NCBI GenBank assembly: GCA_018333515.1 | Contig: JAGXSZ010000030.1 | Span: forward strand, 2,501 to 66,500 | Source of the DNA: Actinomycetota bacterium | GTDB taxonomy: Bacteria > Actinomycetota > Aquicultoria > Aquicultorales > Aquicultoraceae | DNA length: 64,000 nt | Reading direction: 5' to 3' | Shown: one piece after another, positions 54,444 through 63,833 of the stretch | Numbering within the stretch: the stretch's first letter is position 1 | Layout of the letters: each line of letters starts with the position of its first letter | Translations under genes and position numbers: made by a program | The notes under the pieces: generated by a model | Database searches by the model: none | Told to the model about the DNA's origin: nothing | What the model saw: the letters and a program-made list of their open reading frames with translations, nothing else

Positions 54444-56396
54444 GTGCATATGTATATGAAAACCGAGCGGCTCAAGACCATTGTATCGGCACCAAACTAT
54501 GACATTATCGCAGTGTTTTGCGGCGCTATCGCAGTATTGGCGATTCTGAGTACGCTGTTTCTAAAAGAGAGCCCATACCTCAAAGTCTCTACTTCAGGTC
54601 TTCCTCTATTAGCGGTCATTTCCAACGTCGACATAATCGCATTGGGAATGGTCGCCATATCGATATTGTGGGTCTTCCTCTTATTTAAAACTATCTATAG
54701 CAAGGCCAAGAAAGAGGCATGCAGGCGAGAGAAAGAGCTAGAGGCGCTCAATGAAGTCGCGCTCGCCGTAGGCCGGTCGCTCGACCTTGACAAGGTACTC
54801 GATAATGCATTGAAGTCGGTCGTCAAGATAGGAAACTTCGATGTCGGCTTCGTCTATCTCTTAAATCAAGACAAGAATGTGCTGGAAATAGCGGCAGCTT
54901 ATGGAGAAATCCCAAAGACGCTCGCCGCCAAGCTCTCGACGCTTCACCTCGGGCAAGAGGTCTGAGGTGTGGTCGTCAAAGAAGACCGGTCGGTCTATCT
55001 GGAGAACCTGGAAAATGACCCCGTCGGCTCCCAATCGGAAGTCGTTGTCGCGCTCGGTATTAAGTCTGTCGCCGGGACACCCCTTCGATATGAAGGAAAA
55101 GTCGTTGGAGCGCTTACCGTAGGCAAGACCTATGCGTCGAAGATTGCCGCTGAGGATATCGCGCTCATCGGCTACATGGCTAACCAGATCACAACCGCAA
55201 CCGTAAAAGCTCAGCTCTACAAGCAAGAGCATGAAGCACGAGTACGCTTAGGCGCCCTTGAGAATATTGCGAAAACCGGGCTGAAAATCGTCGGTATCGA
55301 TGACCTAATAGATCAAATCAAAGAACGGATCATCGAGTCTACCGGAATGAGTTGGGGCGCGATAATCCTTCTCAATAGCTGTGGCGGGTATCCTGTAGTC
55401 GAGCACGCGTCAAGCGGTTGCAATATGCTCAAAGGGCGTAACCTAGTAGAGGATTTCGGGCTTATCAACGAGATACTGGAGGTGGGCGAGACGCGCATCG
55501 TCAAGAAATCCGAGTTCGGCGGCGAAGAATACGGTTTCGTCGATAAGAAAATCAAGAGCATAGCAATGATACCCATTGCCTTGCAGCGGAATCGCGCTTG
55601 CATTATAGCATTGGGTAAAGATGATTGGATAACTTTTGAAGCGCACGAGATAGACTTCATCGAAGCTTTGGCCCACCGGGCTATGCTGGCAATCGAGAAT
55701 TCACTCCTGTTTAGTAAGCTCGAGCGCTCTTATCTGGAAACCATCGAGTCGCTCGCAAAAGCGGTCGAAGCGAAAGATCAATATACGTGCGGGCACTCCG
55801 AAGAGGTCGCAGTAATCTCAAAGGCGATTGCGCTCGCGATGGGCATAGATGAAGCGCGGGCCGAGAAGGTTCATGCGGCAGGCTTACTCCATGACGTAGG
55901 CAAAATCGGCATATCGAGCAAGATTCTATATAAGGCAGCCTGTTTGAACTGCGATGAGTATGCCGAGATTAAACTCCACCCGTTGAAGGGATATCAAATA
56001 TTGAAACCGCTCGCCGATTTCGAAGACCTCGCCAACATCGTCCTCCAGCACCACGAGCGCTATGACGGTTGTGGATACCCCTATGGCATAAGCGGTGAGG
56101 GTATTCTTATTCAAGCCAGAATACTAGCCGTGGCCGACGCGTACCAGGCGATGACTTCGGAAAGGCCGTATCGCGAGCCTCTACCCTGCGAACAGGCTAT
56201 AGCCGAGATAAGAAAGGGGTCGGGCAGCCAGTTCGACCCGCTCGTCGCCGAAGTGTTTATCGCCCTCTTTGAAAGTGGCGAGCTTCCTCAGGCCCCCCAG
56301 AGAAGGGATACCTGTAGCGTCGAGATGTGCAAGAAAGCTTCGGATGAAGGACGCGATTGCGCGAGAAACGGTTGCACGGGCTTCGAAGTCGCTTGA
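54444..56396 (+). CDS. GAF/HD-GYP protein with in-frame TGA; candidate selenoprotein
   Basis: Two same-frame segments (54444-54965, 54969-56396) are divided by one TGA at 54963-54965. Read through, 650 residues: two helices (about 20-85), GAF domain 1 with the TGA at codon 174 in LGQEV-U-GVVVKED, where other GAF domains have a small residue (LGEG-AG pattern), GAF domain 2, and HD-GYP (CGHSEEVAVISKA, LLHDVGKIGIS, HHERYDGCGYPYG), then a Cys-rich tail (CSVEMCKK, DCARNGCTG). A SECIS-like hairpin follows the TGA. A nonsense mutation is the alternative, but GAF 1 is otherwise whole. The start may be ATG 54450 or 54456. HD-GYP degrades cyclic di-GMP. Confidence 0.7.
54963..54996 (+). promoter_or_regulatory. 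Candidate bacterial SECIS element in GAF/HD-GYP gene
   Basis: After TGA 54963-54965, stem AGACC/GGTCT (54983-54987 and 54992-54996) closes a GGTC loop at 54988-54991. The loop begins 22 bases after the TGA and starts with GG. GGUC is also in the apical loop of the E. coli fdhF SECIS. Confidence 0.6.
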
Positions 56397-56447
56397 GCAT
56401 CACGGCGCCCCTGTTTGTACACTCCGAACCACACAGGAGCAACATTC

Positions 56448-56472
56448 CAAATATCGAAATTTTCGATATTTG
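56448..56472. repeat. Perfect 12-1-12 palindrome CAAATATCGAAA-T-TTTCGATATTTG
   Basis: A 25-base perfect inverted repeat with AT-rich arms, in the gap between convergent genes. It could be an extra terminator stem or a protein site. Confidence 0.7.
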
Positions 56473-56491
56473 TCGAGTCTCAGAGCATAAA

Positions 56492-56517
56492 AAAACCGGG
56501 CGCTCGTGCCCGGTTTT
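56492..56517. terminator. Bidirectional terminator AAAACCGGGC/GCCCGGTTTT
   Basis: Ten-base stem with 6-base loop and A/T runs on both sides, between the HD-GYP gene (plus) and the next gene (minus). Works in both directions. Confidence 0.85.
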
Positions 56518-56539
56518 GATTGCGCGCGTTGATTCGCGG

Positions 56540-57094
56540 CTATTGAACCATTCCCGTGGTTGAGTCTTGAACCGTCCATTGTTCCTTGTCGTTCTTGACG
56601 AAGGTCCAGTTCGTTTTCCAGATACCGTTTTGCCCTAAATCTAGGTTGACACCCAAGACGGCTATATTTTTATCTATCTGCGGCTCCCCTATTGTATAGC
56701 TAACCATTCCGTAACCTTGCAGGCTCTGCTGTAAACTATTGACGTCGCTCTTCTGCTGCTTGCTCAGCGGCTGCATTGTAAATGCCGTCTGCCAGTCCGC
56801 CGCCTTCCAGGCCGCGTAGTATTTTTCGCAGTATTGCTTTAGGTCGGTGCCGTTAGGCACCACCGTCGCGGGTTCGCTTGAGCTGACCGCCTCGTTAGGT
56901 ATGGGTGCCGGTGCCGGCGCCGGTGCGGCTTGCGGTTGCTGCGCTTGTCCTTGGTTTTGTTGGGTCGAGCTAAGTTGGCCTACCGGCCCGGGAAGTGTTG
57001 TCTCCGTGCTTGGCTTGAACAATATCGCATACGCGACCAGGCTTAGTAGAGCTAAGGCTATAATGGCTACCGGCAATATTCTTTTCATCTCCAC
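56540..57094 (-). CDS. Membrane-anchored hypothetical protein
   Basis: About 184 residues from GTG 57094 (AAGGAAG 6 bases upstream). N-terminal helix PVAIIALALLSLVAYAILF, then a Pro/Ala/Gln-rich linker (QQNQGQAQQPQAAPAPAPAP) and a soluble domain (KQYCEKYYAAWKAADWQTAFTMQP, then VLGVNLDLGQNGIWKTNWTFV) resembling NTF2-like folds of the DUF4878 type. Function unknown. Ends at the bidirectional terminator. Confidence 0.7.
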   Translation of the reverse strand: MEMKRILPVAIIALALLSLVAYAILFKPSTETTLPGPVGQLSSTQQNQGQAQQPQAAPAPAPAPIPNEAVSSSEPATVVPNGTDLKQYCEKYYAAWKAADWQTAFTMQPLSKQQKSDVNSLQQSLQGYGMVSYTIGEPQIDKNIAVLGVNLDLGQNGIWKTNWTFVKNDKEQWTVQDSTTGMVQ

Positions 57095-57204
57095 AAAAAA
57101 CTTCCTTTCACGAGAATCTAACATTTCTCTAACTGTTACTTTACCGCAAAACGCGCTATTTTTTCAAGCGGCAAAATAATAGAAGCGAAATCCGGAAGCT
57201 GTGG

Positions 57205-57210
57205 TATAAT
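57205..57210 (+). promoter_or_regulatory. Extended -10 promoter of the rhodanese gene
   Basis: TGG-TATAAT (TATAAT at 57205-57210), an extended -10, 74 bases before TTG 57284. No convincing -35. Confidence 0.5.
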
Positions 57211-57283
57211 TCAAATCAGCATATTTGGCTACCTATACCCGGTAGGGCATATAACTAACCGATTGAACCAGGAGGTCGACGAG

Positions 57284-57733
57284 TTGTCCAGTTTGAGTAA
57301 GTATGTGGTTGTAGCTGCTATTCTCGTTTCGATGGCGTATATTGTCGGGTGTTCATCCGACCAGACCGTCGCGCCCGACCCAGGCGTATCGCGAAACCCA
57401 GGCGCGCCGCAAACACAACAGCGGGCCGCTTATCAAAATATCGATGCGGCAAAAGCGAAAGAGCTTATCGATTCGGACACGAATCTTCAAATCATCGATG
57501 TGCGCGAAGAGTATGAGTTCGCGGAGGGTTATATCACGGGCGCGAAGCTCATCCCCATCGGCCAATTTACTTCGAGGATGAACGAAATCGACAAGAACAA
57601 ACCGGTTCTAGTCTATTGCGCGGTCGGTTCCAGGAGCGCGAGTGCCGCCGAAGTGCTGGCGCAGAGCGGCTATACGAACGTCTATAACTTTGGGGCGGGC
57701 ATGGGCAGCTGGCCTTATGAAACACAGAGGTAG
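57284..57733 (+). CDS. Rhodanese-domain lipoprotein
   Basis: 149 residues from TTG 57284 (AGGAGG 8 bases upstream): signal peptide with lipobox (SMAYIVGC), then a rhodanese domain with the active Cys in VYCAVGSRSA near residue 111. It transfers sulfane sulfur, or carries it, outside the membrane. A start at 57263 would be without a ribosome site. Confidence 0.88.
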   Translation: MSSLSKYVVVAAILVSMAYIVGCSSDQTVAPDPGVSRNPGAPQTQQRAAYQNIDAAKAKELIDSDTNLQIIDVREEYEFAEGYITGAKLIPIGQFTSRMNEIDKNKPVLVYCAVGSRSASAAEVLAQSGYTNVYNFGAGMGSWPYETQR

Positions 57734-57815
57734 CCGCGAGGCGCAAAAATAACTTGGTGATAATATTTACATTCAATCGGGTTGCTGTATAATCAAGCTA
57801 TCTGAAGATATCAAT

Positions 57816-57849
57816 GCCGTAAAGGTGAGCTATAGCTCACCTTTACGGC
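57816..57849. repeat. 34-base perfect palindrome with no loop
   Basis: GCCGTAAAGGTGAGCTA is followed directly by its exact reverse complement. It sits between the convergent rhodanese and dapA genes. There is no T run, so it is not a classical terminator; cruciform or binding-site roles are possible. Confidence 0.85.
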
Positions 57850-57921
57850 GTCTAGGGTCGATATTTAATTAGATATATTCACGGGTATTCATCGACAATC
57901 ATGCGATCTTTTTTTACTGCG

Positions 57922-58821
57922 TTAAATCTTCCCTAAATCCACCAGAGCGCGTCGCAGCACTTCCCGACCCTTGTCGGTCATGGGTACGAGCGGTAAGCGA
58001 ACCGGGCCGGCCGGTTGGCCCATCCACGTGAGCGCTTGCTTGACCGGAGTCGGATTCGGTTCGACAAAGAGGGCGTTGACCACGTCGAGTGTCTGGTAGT
58101 GGATGTCGCGCGCTTTCTCGATCTCTCCGGCACCGACAAACTTTACCATTTGGTCGATCTCCCGGCCTATTACGTGTCCGACCGCGGCGACCGCACCGTG
58201 TCCGCCGAGACACAAGAGGGAGAAGGTCAAGGCGTCTTCGCCCGAGTAGACATGAAAGTTCTGTCGCAACGTGGCTTGCAGTATCTTCATGGTCTGCGTG
58301 ATATCGCCGGAGGCGTCTTTCAGCCCGACGATGGTGTCGATTTCGGAGAGCTTGATGACCGTGTCCGGCTCGATATTTCGCGCGGTCCGCCCCGGTATGT
58401 TGTAAACGATTATCGGCAATTCGGTAGCTTTTGCGATTTCTTCAAAATGTCTCAGCATTCCTTCCTGGCTCGGCTTATTGTAGTATGGGCCGACCTGCAA
58501 TGTCCCATCCGCGCCGAGTTCGGCGGCTGCTTTTGTCATATAGACGGCTTCGGCGGTCGAGTTCGAGCCGGTGCCGGCGATTACCGGAACCCGGCCGGCG
58601 ACCGCATCGATGGTGATTTTGATTACCTCGAGGTGTTCTTCGTGTGTGAGCGTTGGCGACTCGCCGGTCGTGCCGCAGGGAATAAAAGCCGCGGCGGCTT
58701 GCTCTTTTAGCGTATATTCAATAAGGTCCCTGAGCCCTTTTTCGTCTATCTTGAAATCTTCGGTGAGGGGAGTGATTATCGGGAGAAGACATCCTTTTAA
58801 ATCCCATTTCTTTTGGTTCAT
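57922..58821 (-). CDS. dapA: 4-hydroxy-tetrahydrodipicolinate synthase
   Basis: 299 residues, TIM barrel. Motifs: GTTGESPTL near 47, YNIPGRTARN near 138 (active Tyr), and IVGLKDASGD near 163 with the Schiff-base Lys. It joins pyruvate and aspartate semialdehyde in lysine and diaminopimelate synthesis. CCAGGAGGAATCG precedes ATG 58821; a TATAAT box on the minus strand lies at 58905-58900. Stands alone, not with dapB. Confidence 0.95.
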   Translation of the reverse strand: MNQKKWDLKGCLLPIITPLTEDFKIDEKGLRDLIEYTLKEQAAAAFIPCGTTGESPTLTHEEHLEVIKITIDAVAGRVPVIAGTGSNSTAEAVYMTKAAAELGADGTLQVGPYYNKPSQEGMLRHFEEIAKATELPIIVYNIPGRTARNIEPDTVIKLSEIDTIVGLKDASGDITQTMKILQATLRQNFHVYSGEDALTFSLLCLGGHGAVAAVGHVIGREIDQMVKFVGAGEIEKARDIHYQTLDVVNALFVEPNPTPVKQALTWMGQPAGPVRLPLVPMTDKGREVLRRALVDLGKI

Positions 58822-59028
58822 ATCGATTCCTCCTGGCCTTATTTGTCATTCGATTTAATGGTTGAGCATAGAGCGACATCAATTGCTCTTAAATAAATCA
58901 TTATACCTGTTTTATCCGGCCCATGCCGTCTTTTTATCGACTCGCACCGGGGATTTGCGGCTCGCTCTTGCGTATGGAATCTAAGGGACAATAGGGGAAC
59001 GGAGAGGAGCGAGGAGGTTGGGAAACGG

Positions 59029-59214
59029 TTAAGGCCGTTTCTGTTCCAGATATCGCTCGATATCCTTTAAGCCGCGATCGGCCTGGCATTTTACTATTGC
59101 TTCGCTGATAATAGATTGCATTTTTTCGTGCGTGTAGACTATTTCGTGGAGCAGGTTTTTAATCTTATCTAGTTTTTGGTTTTGGGCATCCGCCCAGGCA
59201 TCGTAGTCACTCAT
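59029..59214 (-). CDS. Small helical protein of unknown function
   Basis: 61 residues: DYDAWADAQNQKLDKIKNLLHEIVYTHEKM and a C-terminal IERYLEQKRP. Helical, one Cys (VKCQADR). No family or ribosome site is clear, so support is limited to codon use and length. Confidence 0.45.
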   Translation of the reverse strand: MSDYDAWADAQNQKLDKIKNLLHEIVYTHEKMQSIISEAIVKCQADRGLKDIERYLEQKRP

Positions 59215-59330
59215 AGCAATATATTACCAGAAAATTCCAAAACGCGCTACCCAAACCGGGTTTTTTAGTCTTCGCTTGCGGGCGATAGCCATGCGTTTAG
59301 CTTATCTCGCACCGAGGGCGGGGCATCGGT

Positions 59331-59336
59331 TATAAT
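59331..59336 (+). promoter_or_regulatory. -10 box before FliK-like gene
   Basis: TATAAT at 59331-59336, 54 bases before ATG 59390. No -35 is clear. Confidence 0.4.
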
Positions 59337-59389
59337 GCGTTTAAGGCAAGCGAAAAGAGCCAGCAGGCATTAAGACGACAGGAGCGAAG

Positions 59390-60562
59390 ATGCAGCCCGG
59401 CGGGATAAATGTTACCGGGGCAAATGCCCCGATATTCGTAAAAGCGCTCGCGGGAAATGCCGACTTAAGCATGTCTCTCAAGCAGGGGGATATTGTGCGG
59501 GCAAAGGTCTTGGCGTTCTCCCAGGGTAGCGCGGTCTTAAATATCGGCGGCATGAAAATTCCCATATCTACGCAGCTTGCGATGCGTGCGGGCGAGGCGC
59601 TGACGCTCATGGTCATGGAGCTAAAACCCGACCGGGTCGTGCTCAGAAGGCTCGATACCCCAGGCGAACAGGTCGCGGGTGTCAGATACACCAAGGAAGA
59701 ACTGGCGACGCATCTTTTAAGGCAGACCGGACTAAAGGGAGGCGAGTTGGCCCGCGCGGTCGAAATTATCGTCGGCGAGAAGGTCGACACCGGGAGAGGC
59801 ATCGACGACTTGCTGCGAAATATCTCGAGGTTCGAAGGCGAAGGCAAAGCCGGTACCGACTTGGAGCGCTTGCTGCGCTCGCTTCGAGCTGCGACGGCCC
59901 GCCCGGGGAGCGGCGAGACTATCGAAGCCGGGATAAAGGCGTTCGTCCGGGCAATCGACAGCGAAGCCGAACTTCTGCGATATCTCGACGGCGATGACGG
60001 TAGCTTGGACAACCTTAAAACCCATCTTCTCGAAGCGAGGGCGGCGCTCCAACTTGGCGTCGCCGCCGAGCGGGCTGAATTGTTTTCCGGGCTGCGCTCG
60101 TCAATCCAGAAGATGCTCGACCTGATCAATTCGACAAAAGCGTTAAACCTTCCGGTTGAGGCGCAGGCCAAAGAGGTCATCTATATACCGCTGCCGGTTC
60201 AGATAGGGGACGGGCTCGGAACGGCCGAAATCCGTATCGACCAGCGGCCCGCGGAGGGCGGGGGCGCTAGCGCCGGCTCCCGGTTTTCAATCGGGTTTTC
60301 GCTCGATATGCCGTCGCTCGGCAAGACGCGGGCACTGTTGGAGACAGCCGACAGTTATGTAAACTTCTCGATTTTTATCGAAAACATCGAAGCGCTTGTC
60401 GGCATCGACAGCCACCTGCAAGGGCTGAAGACATCGCTGGAGGCTCTTGGTTATGCGGTCGGGAGACTCTCGGCGGCAAGGCTCCCCGCAGAAGAGGCGA
60501 TTAAGAGTCTGGTTGAGGAAAAGAAGAGCATCAAGCAAGCGGGAATCGACGTGAGGGCATAA
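59390..60562 (+). CDS. FliK-like hook-length control domain protein
   Basis: 390 residues. N-terminal beta-rich part (LKQGDIVRAKVLAFSQGSAVLNIGGMKIPISTQLAMRAGEALTLMVMELKPDRVVLR), helical middle, and C-terminal part (VIYIPLPVQIGDGLGTAEIRID, then IFIENIEALVGIDSHLQGLKTSLEALGYAVG) like the Flg_hook domain. Followed, overlapping by one base, by an FlhB-like gene, as in many flagellar-linked pairs. No other flagellar gene is in the window. Confidence 0.75.
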   Translation: MQPGGINVTGANAPIFVKALAGNADLSMSLKQGDIVRAKVLAFSQGSAVLNIGGMKIPISTQLAMRAGEALTLMVMELKPDRVVLRRLDTPGEQVAGVRYTKEELATHLLRQTGLKGGELARAVEIIVGEKVDTGRGIDDLLRNISRFEGEGKAGTDLERLLRSLRAATARPGSGETIEAGIKAFVRAIDSEAELLRYLDGDDGSLDNLKTHLLEARAALQLGVAAERAELFSGLRSSIQKMLDLINSTKALNLPVEAQAKEVIYIPLPVQIGDGLGTAEIRIDQRPAEGGGASAGSRFSIGFSLDMPSLGKTRALLETADSYVNFSIFIENIEALVGIDSHLQGLKTSLEALGYAVGRLSAARLPAEEAIKSLVEEKKSIKQAGIDVRA

Positions 60563-60858
60563 TGGCCAAGGGCGGGAAGAAGGAAGGGAAGAAAAAGGCG
60601 GTTGCGCTAGGCTATGAGGCCGACAAGGACAGCGCGCCTAAGGTTCTGGCTAGGGGCTCGGGACTCGTCGCCGACCGCATTACGGAGCTGGCTAAGGAAA
60701 AAGGGGTCACGCTCTATGAAGATGCCGCGCTCGTCGAAGCGTTGAGCGCCGTCGATATAGGTAGAGAAATCCCCGAAGAACTCTACAAAGTCGTCGCCGA
60801 AGTCCTGGCCTTTATTTACGCGCTCGATAACCACGCGGCGCGCGCCGCTCGCGGATAG
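60562..60858 (+). CDS. FlhB C-terminal-like export switch protein (FlhX type)
   Basis: 98 residues: KKAVALGYEADKDSAPKVLARGSGLVADRITELAKEKGVTLYEDAALVEALSAVDIGREIPEELYKVVAEVLAFIY matches the cytoplasmic domain of FlhB/EscU, after the NPTH autocleavage site, which is missing here. Such short proteins can replace the cleaved FlhB tail and interact with FliK; the preceding gene is FliK-like. Confidence 0.88.
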   Translation: MAKGGKKEGKKKAVALGYEADKDSAPKVLARGSGLVADRITELAKEKGVTLYEDAALVEALSAVDIGREIPEELYKVVAEVLAFIYALDNHAARAARG

Positions 60859-60873
60859 CTTGGCGCCCCGGTT

Positions 60874-61860
60874 CTAAAGCGCGCTCTCACGCATCCTTCG
60901 CATTAGCTCGTCGCGCCCGAGCAGGCCGTCTTGCGCCCCGATGCTCCCGACTACCGAGGCCGCGTTTATTGCGGCCATATGCATGGCGGTTCGGATATCA
61001 CGGCCCATGATTATCGCGGCCACAAAGGTCGAGCCGAACGAGTCACCCGCTCCGGTGGGGTCGACGACCGTTTCGCTCAACGCTTCCTGAAAATGGATAG
61101 CCCCGCCGTCGCTTGCGCAGCTGCCTTCGCCGCCGCAGGTCAAGACGACTATCCGCGGGCCGGTCTTCAAGAGTTCGGTTACGAGTGTGCGGTTGTCATC
61201 GTGCGCGAAGCCCGGGTCTCTCGTTCTTAATAGGTGGAACGCCTCGGAGTGATTGATAATCAGGATATCGAGCTTCTCAAGGATGGGCGACATATACTCG
61301 AAGCCCTGTTCGAGTTGGCCGAGGCCGGGGTTGTTCGCGACCTTGATAGAATTCTCTTTGGCGAAGGCGACAAGGCCGGAGAGAAGTTCGGGCGCTTGTC
61401 TGGAAATCGGGCTGACATACAGCCACGATGTGGCTTTGAGTTTAGTCCGGTCTTCGATTTTCAGGTTGCGATTCGCCCCTGAATAGAAGAGGACGGTGCG
61501 GTCGCCGACGCCTTCCGGCAGCAGGATGACGGAGGTTCCCGTTCGGAGCGACTCGTCTATCGTGACCAGGTGGGTGTCGGCTCCCTCGTCGGCCAGTTCG
61601 ACAATGATTTGCTCGCCCATCTCGTCGCGGCCGACATTGAGATACGGGGCTACTTTGAGCCCGAGGCGCGCCAGAGAGGTCGCCGCGTTGCAGGCGCCGC
61701 CGCCGTCCGTAAAATGCGCCTGCTCTATAGATACCTTCGCTCCGACCGGAAAAGCGAGGAGCTGTCCCTCGAAGACGGAATCATCGGGTACGATTTTAGC
61801 GCGGCTCGTCAAAAAAAATATATCCCTGCTCGCGCTACCTATCGTAATCACGTCTTGCAT
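60874..61860 (-). CDS. PfkB-family carbohydrate kinase
   Basis: 328 residues: VGASRDIF start, GGGACNAATSLARLGL near 50, and the C-terminal DPTGAGDSFGSTFVAAI with the catalytic Asp (GAGD). It phosphorylates a sugar or nucleoside; substrate not identified. ATG 61860 has AAGGG 10 bases upstream; the open frame begins at 61878. Confidence 0.88.
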   Translation of the reverse strand: MQDVITIGSASRDIFFLTSRAKIVPDDSVFEGQLLAFPVGAKVSIEQAHFTDGGGACNAATSLARLGLKVAPYLNVGRDEMGEQIIVELADEGADTHLVTIDESLRTGTSVILLPEGVGDRTVLFYSGANRNLKIEDRTKLKATSWLYVSPISRQAPELLSGLVAFAKENSIKVANNPGLGQLEQGFEYMSPILEKLDILIINHSEAFHLLRTRDPGFAHDDNRTLVTELLKTGPRIVVLTCGGEGSCASDGGAIHFQEALSETVVDPTGAGDSFGSTFVAAIIMGRDIRTAMHMAAINAASVVGSIGAQDGLLGRDELMRRMRESAL

Positions 61861-62012
61861 CGTATCATCGCCCTTCATATAGTCTTCTTGGCCGCTGCTC
61901 AGTCGAGTGCGCTATGTGATGAGGCCTTAGCGCATGCTTTATTGAGAGGCTACCATCTATAGAAAGGCTACCATCTGAGCCGTCGTCTATCAAGGCGGGT
62001 GAGTGCTTCGCT

Positions 62013-63833
62013 CTATTTGCGGCGACCCGGTAGGTCTTCGAGTATGCCCTTGAGTTCATGCGGGGTCTCGACGGCGGGGAGACACATTCTGCCGATGCAT
62101 GGGTAGATTACCGGGTGCTTCTCCGCCGGATACCCCAGAGCTTCGACGACCTCGTAATCGCTGATAGGGTCGAGGATCTTTATGGCTTTACCCGGCACAT
62201 AGGTTCGAAACGCTTCGCGCAACAGTTCCTTGGCGCCCGGCTCCGAACCTGTCACGACAGCCGTCAAGACCACCGGTTGGGTTAAGAACTCGTCGACTGC
62301 CAGCACAAATAGAGCGAGCGCGGTAATCGGGGTAGACGAGCCAAGCTCAAGACTCGCGAGGGTTCTGCCGACCATCTCTTCGTACCTGGAGTCATCGCCG
62401 AGGTAGGACAATCGATAGAGTTGTCGGGCGAGCAACGCGTTTTCCTGCACGGGAGTGGTTTTGACGGCCAGCGCTCCGAGGTGCGGTTCGCCGCTGATAT
62501 CAGAGCTGTCGGCGAAAGTGCCGTCGCTGTTTAAGAGGGTTTTCTCACAGATACCGGCGAGTGCCATAGCGCTGTCCAGGTACTTATGCGTACCTGTAAC
62601 ACTGTAAGCATCGAGCAGCGCCCCGATAGTGCCGGCTTGGCTCGATATGCGGCCGAAAAGGTGAGCTTCGCCATCGAAGTAATGGGCCATGCCGGCCTCG
62701 GCCGAATAGCAGGTCTCCATCAGGAAGTTCACGGAGCGCAGCGCGAAATCGCGATAGGCTTCGTCGCCGAGGACTTGATAAGCCTCCAGGTAAGCCGAGA
62801 CCATCGCCGCATTCGTATCGACGTAGATGATTCGGTCGATGAATGGGAGTTTATGCTTGAGGCGTTCATCCGCGTCAAGCTTATAGAACGCCTCGCCGGC
62901 GTCCTGGCTGCCCGCGAAGCCGCCGTTTTTCTTGTCGGCGAAGTACGAATCGATGAAAGCGAGCGTCTTTTCGGCGACATCGCGGTACTTGATGTTGCCG
63001 GATACTTGATATCCGCGCAGGTAGTCGAGGATGAGCGCCGCGTTGTCTCCGAGCATCTTCTCGTAGTGCGGCTCGCTCCAATCACTCTCGGTTGAGTACC
63101 TGAAGAAACCGCCCCACTCCTGGTCGAAGAGGCCGCCATCGGCCATCCCGTTGAGTGTCCGCGACGCCATCTCCAGCCAATCGGTGTTGTTTTCAAGGTA
63201 GGCGCGTCGAAGGAGCAGCTCTGTTACGGGTGAGTTGGGGAACTTGGGCTTGTCTGAGAAGCCGCCATGCTTCGCATCGAAGGTGCGCTGTAGCATATCC
63301 AGAGCGTCGCTTACCAGGCTCTCATCGAGGTTAAAATGCGCGGCCTCCTTCATCGACGCGGCCTGAAGAATCTGCTTGCGCTGTTCTTCGGCCGCCTCTT
63401 CCAGGCGGTCGCGGTGTTCAGCGTAGTAGTCGGCGACTTTTTCGAGGAGCGATATGAGTTCATGCGGCGGGACATATGTTCCCCCGCTCATCGTCTCGCC
63501 GTTGGTTGTCAAAATCGCGGTAGTCGGCCAGCCCCCCATGATGTAGCGCTCCTGAATATCGGGTCGTTTGTCGGCGTCGACTCTGACCGGGACGTAGCGC
63601 TCATTGATTATCGATATAATCTGCTCGTCGGAGTAGGAGGTCTCATCCATCACGTGACACCAGTGGCACCAGACCGCCGACAGCGACAGCAGGATGGGTT
63701 TCTTCTCGCTCGCGGCGCGCTCGAAGACCTCCGGCCCCCAGCTCAACCAGTCGATGGTGTGGGCCTTATTCGGATTGGGCGAGAAGCGAAATTCCGGCGT
63801 TGTGCTCTCGGGTTGCGGCTTTGGAGAACTCAT
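62013..63833 (-). CDS. DUF255 thioredoxin-fold protein (YyaL/spermatogenesis-associated type)
   Basis: 606 residues. N-terminal thioredoxin-like domain with WCHWCHVMDETSYSDEQI near 54 (CXXC in WCHWCH), then a helical (alpha/alpha) domain with MLGDNAALILDYLRGYQ. Conserved bacterial family of unclear function, perhaps redox or glycan related. AAAGG lies before ATG 63833. Confidence 0.9.
   Translation of the reverse strand: MSSPKPQPESTTPEFRFSPNPNKAHTIDWLSWGPEVFERAASEKKPILLSLSAVWCHWCHVMDETSYSDEQIISIINERYVPVRVDADKRPDIQERYIMGGWPTTAILTTNGETMSGGTYVPPHELISLLEKVADYYAEHRDRLEEAAEEQRKQILQAASMKEAAHFNLDESLVSDALDMLQRTFDAKHGGFSDKPKFPNSPVTELLLRRAYLENNTDWLEMASRTLNGMADGGLFDQEWGGFFRYSTESDWSEPHYEKMLGDNAALILDYLRGYQVSGNIKYRDVAEKTLAFIDSYFADKKNGGFAGSQDAGEAFYKLDADERLKHKLPFIDRIIYVDTNAAMVSAYLEAYQVLGDEAYRDFALRSVNFLMETCYSAEAGMAHYFDGEAHLFGRISSQAGTIGALLDAYSVTGTHKYLDSAMALAGICEKTLLNSDGTFADSSDISGEPHLGALAVKTTPVQENALLARQLYRLSYLGDDSRYEEMVGRTLASLELGSSTPITALALFVLAVDEFLTQPVVLTAVVTGSEPGAKELLREAFRTYVPGKAIKILDPISDYEVVEALGYPAEKHPVIYPCIGRMCLPAVETPHELKGILEDLPGRRK

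Noticed and set aside
54966-54971. GTG 54969 as a real separate start
   Set aside because: It lies inside a GAF domain and has no ribosome site; using it would cut the domain in half.
4810-56396. TGA reassigned to Trp or Gly across the genome
   Set aside because: Many intact genes in the window end in TGA at the expected family length (for example 36774, 54341, 26804).
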